Below, in pieces: positions 52,801 to 61,800 of a stretch of DNA of 64,000 bases. Origin of the DNA: Theropithecus gelada (Eukaryota; Chordata; Mammalia; Primates; Cercopithecidae); NCBI RefSeq assembly GCF_003255815.1, contig NC_037669.1:136115558-136179557 (forward strand). The letters run 5' to 3'. Made by a program: the position numbers and the translations under genes. The number at the start of each line of letters is the position of its first letter. Within the stretch, counting starts at the first letter, position 1. The notes below the pieces were generated by a model, which did not search any database, had not been told where the DNA came from, and worked only from the letters and a program-made list of their open reading frames with translations.

Positions 52801-55800
52801 TCTTCCCCCTTAGTTTTTCAATGTAAACACTATCTGACTCTGACATATTCTGTATTTCTTTATTGTTTACTTTCCTTTTTTTCCAGTGTTAAACAAGAAT
52901 TTTTGCTATATTGGTTTTAGGTTTTGTTTTCTTTTTAAGAGAGAGGGTCTTGCTCTGTTGCCCAGGATGGAGTGTAGGGGTGCAACCACAGCTCAACGCA
53001 GCCGTGATCTCTTAGGATCAAATGATTCTTCTACCTCAGCCTCCTGAGTAGCTAGGACTGCAAATGTGCATCACTATACCTGGTTAATTTTTTAAAAATT
53101 ATTTTTATGTAGAGATGGAGTCTCACTATGCTGCCCAGGCTGGTTTCGAACTCCTAGCCTCAAGCTATCCACCTTCCACAGTCTCTCAAAGTGCTGAGTC
53201 ACAGACTCTCAAGTGAGAGTCACCACACCTGGCCTGTTTTATTCATTGCTAAATCCTTGACACCTAGAACTGTGCACGACACATAATAAGTACTCAAATG
53301 TTTGTTGGATGAATAAAAATACACAAGCCTATCTACCACTGTTGATCTTTTTTTATGAAGTAAAACCATTCTTGAGCATTCCTATGCTAATGTCGGTTAA
53401 GTAACTGCAGGCAGTTTACTAAATTCAGCATATCCATGACAAATCTTTTTTTCAACTTATTATTTAGCTGTGGCATCTCAAAGAGAACTTTATTGATAAA
53501 CCCACCTTTTTCTTTCACTGACTTCCAGGACTATTAGTGACCATTTACATTATTCAGGTAAGCAAGTCAAAACCCCAAACAGCCAGAAAGTCAATTTCCC
53601 TTCCTCAAAAAAGTAGAGAACAAAATGGTTTAAGAGCATGGGTCAGCAAACTTTCTGCAAAGGACTAGAGAGTAAATAGTTTAGGCTCTGTGCAACATAT
53701 ACAGTCCCTGTATTTTACTATAACCCTTTAACAGTGTAAAAACATTCTTAGCTCCTGGACATTAAAAAAAGGCAAAAGACGAGATTTGACCCACAAGTCA
53801 CAGTTTGCCAACCCTGGTTCAGGGAAATCTCTTGAGTACTTATTTGGGTGCTATGGGCTATGTATACCTAAGAAAGGAATAAAAGACAAGTAACTCTGAA
53901 TATAGTATAGTAGGAAGAGAGCAAGTTCTCAAATTTTTCCTGAGTCATAAAAGTATAGTGTTTTATGTTTGAGAAGCTTATATTAGGATGAACATTTTTC
54001 AAAGTATTTCAAAGCAAACCAGTAAACCAGTAAGTGAGAGACTTCTGGATAATCCTCCTATTATTAAATTCCCTTCATAACAGTTAATCCTACATTCATT
54101 ATTATCTTTTAAAAAAGAGAAGAAAAATCAGAAGAAAAAGGAAAAATCAAAGAGTACCTCATACAGAAGCATATGCTTACTCTTCAGATAAAGTTTTTAA
54201 AATGAACTCTGCAAAACTTTTAGAATTTTCACCTGCTACTATGTTTCCAGAACGTGCCACAACCTTGAATCCATCAGCTACTTTGTCTACACTATCTCCA
54301 TGTGTAAGCAAAACAACTTCTTCCTTCTGAAGGCCCCTAAACATACAAAAAATAAAACACACAAATATCTTAATTAAAAACATGATTCCTGGGTTCTTTT
54401 GTTTTAGAAACACAAGCTTGCCATACATGATTAGAAAAACAGAAAAAAGTGACAATGGAATACTGCTAGCATTCAAATATTATGTCCATTACAAATAAAG
54501 CCAATAAAAAACGATAAATCTTAAAAAAGGCAATCCATAAAAACTGGAAGGAAACTAGAACAAATAAATATATGTAGTTGGTAGTATAACCAGACACCCA
54601 GGAATAATTTTAAGAGAGTATAGAACAATAATTTCAACATTATATATCTGTTGAGATTTATGTTAAGAACAGAGGTATTTCAAAGATCTTAACACTTCAT
54701 TCGGTAGTCTTATGTAAGTAGTAATAGGACTCAGTACTAAAACTATTATCCTGTAACTGTAAGTACAGTATAGATACAGGCATATGGTAGGTTAAAACAA
54801 ATAATATAATTAGCAATCAACATTTTCAGCTTAAGAGTAAGGAGATACAAAATCAAAAGAGTTAGGTAAAAACCCTATAATCTTTCATTTTAACTGGAAA
54901 TAAGTATACACTGATGATTCTGTTTTCTAATTCTAAAAGACTAGGTACTGCCCAACTCTGTTATCTGGAAGTCCTAGAAACAATTACAACCCAGTACCAA
55001 TGTGGACCTCTAGTGCCAAACAAATTAATGATACTTAGTTAAGAAAGTGTTACTTAAGAGATTTAAGTAACATTAATCAAATGTAATATATAGACTTTCT
55101 CTGGACCCTGATTCAAACAAATCAACCATAAAAATATACTGTTTACGTTATGGAAAATAATGTAAGAACTCAATATTAAATAATATTAAGGCATGGCCAG
55201 GTGTGGTGGCTCATGCCTGTAATCCCAGCACTTTCGGAGCCCGGGGCAGATCACCTGAGGTCAGGAGTTCAAGACCAGCCTGGCCAATATGGTGAAACTC
55301 AGTCCCTACTAAAAATACAAAAAAATTCGCCTATAATCCCAGCTACTCAGGAGACTGAGGTGGGAGAATCACTTGAACCTGGGAGGTGGAGGTTTCAGTG
55401 AGCCGAGATCGTGCCACTGCACTCCAGCCTGGGCGTGCGACAGAGCGAGACTCCATCTCAAAAAAAAAATTAAATTAAATTACAAAATAAATAATAAACA
55501 TTAAGGAATAAAAATGTAAATTAAAAATAAAGCAAGAAGATAAAGTACATTAATGCCAAAAAGATATTTTGGGGTTTGTTGTTGTCATCATTGTTTAGGA
55601 ATAGTATAGGTTGTGAGAGAGTCTCAGAATTTTAGAACTAGAAAGACAGAAAAATGTCAAATCTTAACCAAATCTTTGTTTAAAGCTTCTTCTGGTATAT
55701 CACAAACAAGATTCCTGAAATGGTTCTCAAGATTAGTCACATGAAATAAGGATGAGTGTATGTGTCAACACCTCTCCATTATGAAGCTGAACAAGCACTG

Positions 55801-58800
55801 GCTTTCAAACTCATTTTGGCAATAACTTCAGTTTAAAAAATTATTCTGAGCAACCTTGGCTTTTTTATTAATCTTCCTTTGAAAAATAGTAATCTTCGGC
55901 AGGGCACGGTGGCTCATGCCTGTAATCCCAGCACTCTGGGAGGCCGAGGTGGACGGATCACGAGGTCTAGGAGTTTGACACCAGCCTGGCCAATATGATG
56001 ACACCCTGTCTCCACTAAAAATACAAAAATTAGCCGGGTGTGGTGGCTCACACCTGTAGTCCCAGCTACTCGGGAGGCTGAGGCAGAAGAATCGCTTGAA
56101 CCCAGGAGGCGCAGGTTGCAGTGAGCTGAGATGGTGGCACTGCACTCCAGCCCGGGTGGCAGAGCAAGACTCCGTCTCAAAAACAAAACAAAAAAAAAAA
56201 GAAAAAGAAAAATAATAATCTTTAAAAACAGATCAAAGAGTGAAAAGGGAAAATACAAATGTTAGTATCACTATATATGATTCCAAATAGGGTTCCACAA
56301 CTGCACAGGTGTTTTCAAATTTCTTAAATACCTTCCTTACTCCCTATTAACATCACCACCATCCCATGTTGTCTTGACACTCAACTGGAAGGCAAACGTG
56401 ACAATTACACTTGTGGTCACTACTATACCCTTAATTTTGTTTATGAATTATAGAATCTCCAATTGTGAAAAATAACAGTATCAACTTTAAATTAATTACT
56501 ACTGTTCTTATTCATCTAAAAATGTAATACCTGAATAATGAACATGTATTATCCACACTAATGTTGAAAACTCCATCTTCTCTAACACTTTTTTTGTGCA
56601 CAGTACCTCCAAATACCTTATTCATCATCTGTTCAAAGAAAAAAATTAATGTTAATAGAAACAAAAGAAAAATACCCATTTTGTTATACTGATTTAATAA
56701 TTTATATTATTTCTTTTCAGAACACCTGATATATCTGTATCCCCAAAATAAAAGGAGTTTAATAAATGTAGATCATTTGGTACTGTTATATATAACTATA
56801 CAGTTATTAACAGGCATTGTTATAAAACAAAATTGGATTCAAAATTTGACCTGCGGTTAAGTTTTGTTAAACACTGGCAGATTTTCCACTTAGTGTACTT
56901 TAATGAATTCATCTGCTTAAAAATAGATATCTTAATTACTTACATCTGAGTTTGATTTAAAAGCATTTTAAAAGGTATTCTGAGTTTGGAAAAAGCTACA
57001 GCAAACAACAAGAACCTTGTACCAGAACAAGAATTAGACAATAAAATTTCTCCAAGCTATTTAAATCTTTGGCTCCAAAGGAACAGTCTGAAAGCCTGCC
57101 GAAGGCTGTGCTGTAAAGATGTGAGAAGCAGGAAAATCTGGCCTTTCAGTTAAGCTCATCTGTTCAAGTCCCATAGGCTTATAGACTGATTTCAAATGGT
57201 CTCTTCAATTCAGCACCTCCTCTGTTAATCAATCTTCTTTTCTTATTTATCATTTACACGTCCCAAACTTCCCACCTCAGATAAATATACACAAGATTTT
57301 TGCAAACATTAAATCTGCAGTGATATAAACACTCCCACTCATCTTAGTGTATCTGTTCCACAACAGGTATCAGAAGATATCTGCCTTAATCATGTGTAAT
57401 GCAGGTTGACCCAGCCCCTGACAGAAAATAAGACAGACTTAAATAAATGTTCATTCTTGTAACTCAGAGTAGCATATTCTTCAAAACCATTACCAAACGG
57501 TGCCCTCTACATTCTCCTTTTAGGTATTCACAATACACTGTCCCACAATAAAGGTTTGCGTTTGCTCCAGCAGGAAAGGACACCTGCTAGCACTTGTTTA
57601 ACACAGTATTTGTCAAACTAAAGACTCAGAAACAAAACTCTTTACTGTAGCACATTAACTAACATGCAGTTTAAGAAACATTGCTACGGTCTAATCAGTT
57701 CCCTTGACTCTAGTCTTGCCCATCTTCCAGCAATGTTCTAGAGACCTACCAATGTTAGCTACTACAGTATAAAGATGATTCTGTTAGTCTATGATTAAAT
57801 TCTTCATCAGCGCTCTAGCATCTACAGCAAGGGTTGGTAAACTTTCTGTAAAGGGCCAGAGAAAAATATTAGCCTCTGCAGGCCCTACTGTGTCTGTACC
57901 AACTATTCAGTTCTTGCCACTGTAGCTCAAAAGCATCCATAGACAATACTTATAAAGAAATGGGTGTGACTGTTCCAATAAAACCTTATTTATGGACACA
58001 GACTTGAATTTTATTTTCACACATCACAAAATATAATTTTTTTCAATTTCCCAATCATTTAACAACGTAAAAAAATCATTCTTTGCTTGCAGGTCATGCA
58101 AAAACAGGGGGTAGGCCAGATTTGGTCTATAGGCCATAGTTTACTGATGCCTGGTCTACAGGATAAAATCCAAGTTCCTTATATTAAACCCAAGACTTCC
58201 TTACCTGACCCTTGTCTAATTTTTCGTTTCACCTTCCCCCTCATTTTCTACTCCAGTCCATTCGAACTAGAGTGATTATCAAAACAGACTATGTTCTCTC
58301 CTCCCTGTCTTCAGGTCTCTTTACAGCCCAAGGGCCCTAGCAAAGTATATGGCCAGTATGGATTCCTGATAAACCCCGAGGTTCTAACTGCCTCAAGGAA
58401 TCCCATATAGTACTCCAGGTCCACCATCCAATCAGATCAGCTCCTCTTATCTTTCTTATATATCAAAGTTTTCTAAGTTTTAGAATGAGAAGGGAGAAAG
58501 GGAAGGAAATTCTGCCCAATAAAAATAATTTGACAAAATCTTGTGAGAGTATATAAAAAGCCAAGTGAAACCATAAAGAGTGAAGAGATAAGTCACAATC
58601 CAGAAGGTATCTGCAATAATATACAGTTGGGAAAAGTTTAGTATCCAGAATATATAAAGGCTCCCACAACACAATAACAAAGACAATTTAATATAAAAAT
58701 GAACAAGTATCTATAGTAAAGCAGACACAAATGGCAAATAAACATACGAATCTTACAATAACAAGGAAAATTAACTTTGAGACTACAATGTGACCCCCAT

Positions 58801-61800
58801 TTAATACCTTTGCAGATAAGAAAATACAAAAAGAAATCTAATCATGTCAAGGGTTGGCAGGGATATAGAGCAGAAGATGTTTTTATATATTGTTGTGGGA
58901 ACATAAATTGAGGGAAAAAATTATCATTTACCTAGTGAAGCTGAAAATGTACATTATGACCCAGCATTCCTACTGCCAGTTACCCTGGAGAAAATTTTGT
59001 GTATGTATAACACCAGAAAACAAGTACAAAAATATTCATGGCAATATTGTCTAAATAGAAAAAAACTAGAAAGCTAACAGTATGAACACTGGAATGTAAA
59101 AGTAACATGCTATATTCAAACAAATTCAATAGTGAAAATGAATAATTCACAGTAAAATGTACTAACATGAACGAATCTCAAAACCAGAGTTGAAAATAAT
59201 ACACGTAGTATGACTTCACTTATATATAGGTCAATAGACAAAACAAATGTATTATTTAGGAATACAAACATACGTATAAAACTGTAAAAAAAAAAGAAAC
59301 GGAATGAATAATAAAATTCAGGAAAGTTGGTCGCCACTGATAGGAAGAGAAGAATGTGAATGGAGACATACAAAGAAAGTTTCAAAAGCTCTACCGATAT
59401 TCTGTTTTTTTATGCTGGGGGGTGTAAATCAGTAAGAGATATAAAAGGGAGCGGTAGAGATATTTTTCTTCTAAAGCAAAGAATCACGAGGAAGCAATTA
59501 GAAAGACTCTGTCAGGAGAGTCCAGTTAATGGGAAAAGATGGTATATAAGACACTGAAATTGCTCAAATTTCAGAATGTCATAGGGGGCAAAGGTACACA
59601 CTTAGGTCCTAAAATTACCCAACCTAGTCACTAAGTGGCAGCCCTTTACAAACAATACATTAGCTAGACAGCATCATCTATATCCTTATTTTATGGAAGG
59701 ACAAATTCTGCCCAAATAACCAAGATCGGCATATCCCATTATCTTACTACAAAAGTTCAGATGATAATAAAGGCAAAAATTGTTAGGCATTTAACATCAG
59801 CAGGCCTGGCTTTGGCTGTAAGATATCCTATCGAATGACAGAACAATTTGGCCTTATAATTATATCAGGAAACTGACATAATGGGGAAACACTAAGCCAT
59901 TATCTCTTAAATTAAAGAAGCATTTTTCAGACATATTTCACTCTAAGTAGGCCCTAAAAATATATCTTGTGAGATTCTTCCTTAGGAGAAGTTACAATGC
60001 CTCTCAATATACTAACAACCATTTAATATAATTATAAGTTGTGCTATATGATTAACATTGAGTACTCTGACAAAGAAAATCAGTAAATTATATAAATATA
60101 TGACACCCTGGGACCAAAAAAAAAGAGGCCAGCCAATATCCAACATTCAACTCAATCAGGGTACAGGCTCTTCTAAGACTACTAGATGGAAAAATCTTTT
60201 TGCCAAGTCAAATTCATAATCACTTTTCAAAGAACACTGAAAGGAAAAAAGAGGCTTTTACTATAAAATGCAAAATTGTACACCTACTTTGGAACACAGT
60301 TTTGGCAATTTCTTACAAAACTAAACATACTCTTAAAAAACGATTTAGTAATCATTCTCCTTAGAATTTACTGAAAAAGCCGAACATTTATGTCCACACA
60401 AAAACCTGTACATGGATGTTCACAGCAGCTTTATTCATAATTACCGAAACTTGGAAGTCACCAAGACGTCAGTAGATGAGTAAGTAAACTGTCACTTACG
60501 GAATGAGTAAGTGAGTGAATGAACTGTGATACATCCATACAAAGGAATATTATTCAGTGCTAAAAAGAAATTAGCTACCCAGACTGAAAAGACATGGAAG
60601 AACTTTAAATGCACATTACTAAGTGAAAGAAGCCAATCTGAAAAGGCTACATACTGTATGATTCCAACTATATGACATTCTGAAAAAGGCAAAACTATAA
60701 AGATGATAAAAAAAATTTGAGTGGTTGCCAGGAGTTGGGGGATGAATAGGTAAAGGATTAGGCAGTCAAAATACTATGCATAATACTACAATGGTAGATA
60801 CATGTCATTATACATTTGTCCAAAACAATAGAATGTACAAAAATCAAGAATGAACCCTAATGTAAACTAAAGACTTTGGGAATAATGATGTGTTGATGTA
60901 GGTTCATCAGTTATATCAAATGTAACACTGGTGTGGGATACTGATAATGGGAGAAGCTATGCATGTGTAGCGGTTGGAGGTATTTAAGATATTTCTGTAC
61001 CTTCTTAATTTTGCTGTGAATGTAAAACCACTCTAAAAACAAAGTATTTTAAAAAAAAAAGAAAGAAAAGAAGACGAGTACCTTATCTCAAGATCTCAGT
61101 AAGTCCCTACTTACTCTTACTTTTTTTTTTTTTTTTTGAGGAGTTTCGCTCTTGTCATTCAGGCTGGAGTGCAATGGCACGATCTCCGCACACCGCAACC
61201 TCCACCTCCCGGGTTTAAGCGATTCTCCTGACTCAGCCTCCCAAGGAGCTGGGATTACAGGCATGTGCCACCACGCCCAGCTAATTTTGTATTTTTAGTA
61301 GAGACGGGGGTTTCCCCATGTTGGTCAGGCTGGTCTCGAACTCCTAACCAGGTGATCCGCCCACCTCAGCCTCCCAAAGTGCTAGGATTACAGGCGTGAG
61401 CCACCACGCCTGGCCTATTCTTACTTTCGATATAAAACCAAGGTACATATACTTATTAATTAATGTTACAGTGGAGACACCTGACAGATACCATCTTGAT
61501 CAAATAATCCAAGTTAACATCACCCGTCATGCCACAAATCCACACCGTGTGCCGCCTGATAAGATGCTCTGAGAAGCACAGCACCAATTCTGTGATACTC
61601 CTGACAAAAGTTCATAACCTGAATCTAACAATGAGGAATCATCACAGAAACCAAAGTTGGGAAATGTTCTACAAAATAACTAACACATACTTTTAAAAAA
61701 TACTTTCATGGTCATGAAAGAGAAGGAAACACTGAGGAACTGTTTCAGACTGAAAGAGTCTAAAGAAACAACAACTAAAAACAATACATAGTCCTGACTG

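Larger units (their letters stand above)
51385..53335 (+). mobile_element. L2 (LINE2) with an LTR and an Alu inside
   Basis: A long sense-strand L2: GACTCCCAAATTTATACCTCC, AGGCTCACATATACAACTGC, CAGGCCAAAAAACTTGGGAG and CATGCTTACTCTGCTCCAAC follow ORF2 order. The 3' end is GACACCTAGAACTGTGCACG to GTTGGATGAATAAA. Interrupted at 52026-52331 by an LTR and at 52925-53234 by an Alu. The open frames at 51858-52761 come from it. Confidence 0.85.

Noticed and set aside
54177..54476. 99-residue frame with an N-terminal hydrophobic stretch
   Set aside because: It is the GMPS exon 54233-54336 read through both introns; the hydrophobic start is intron.
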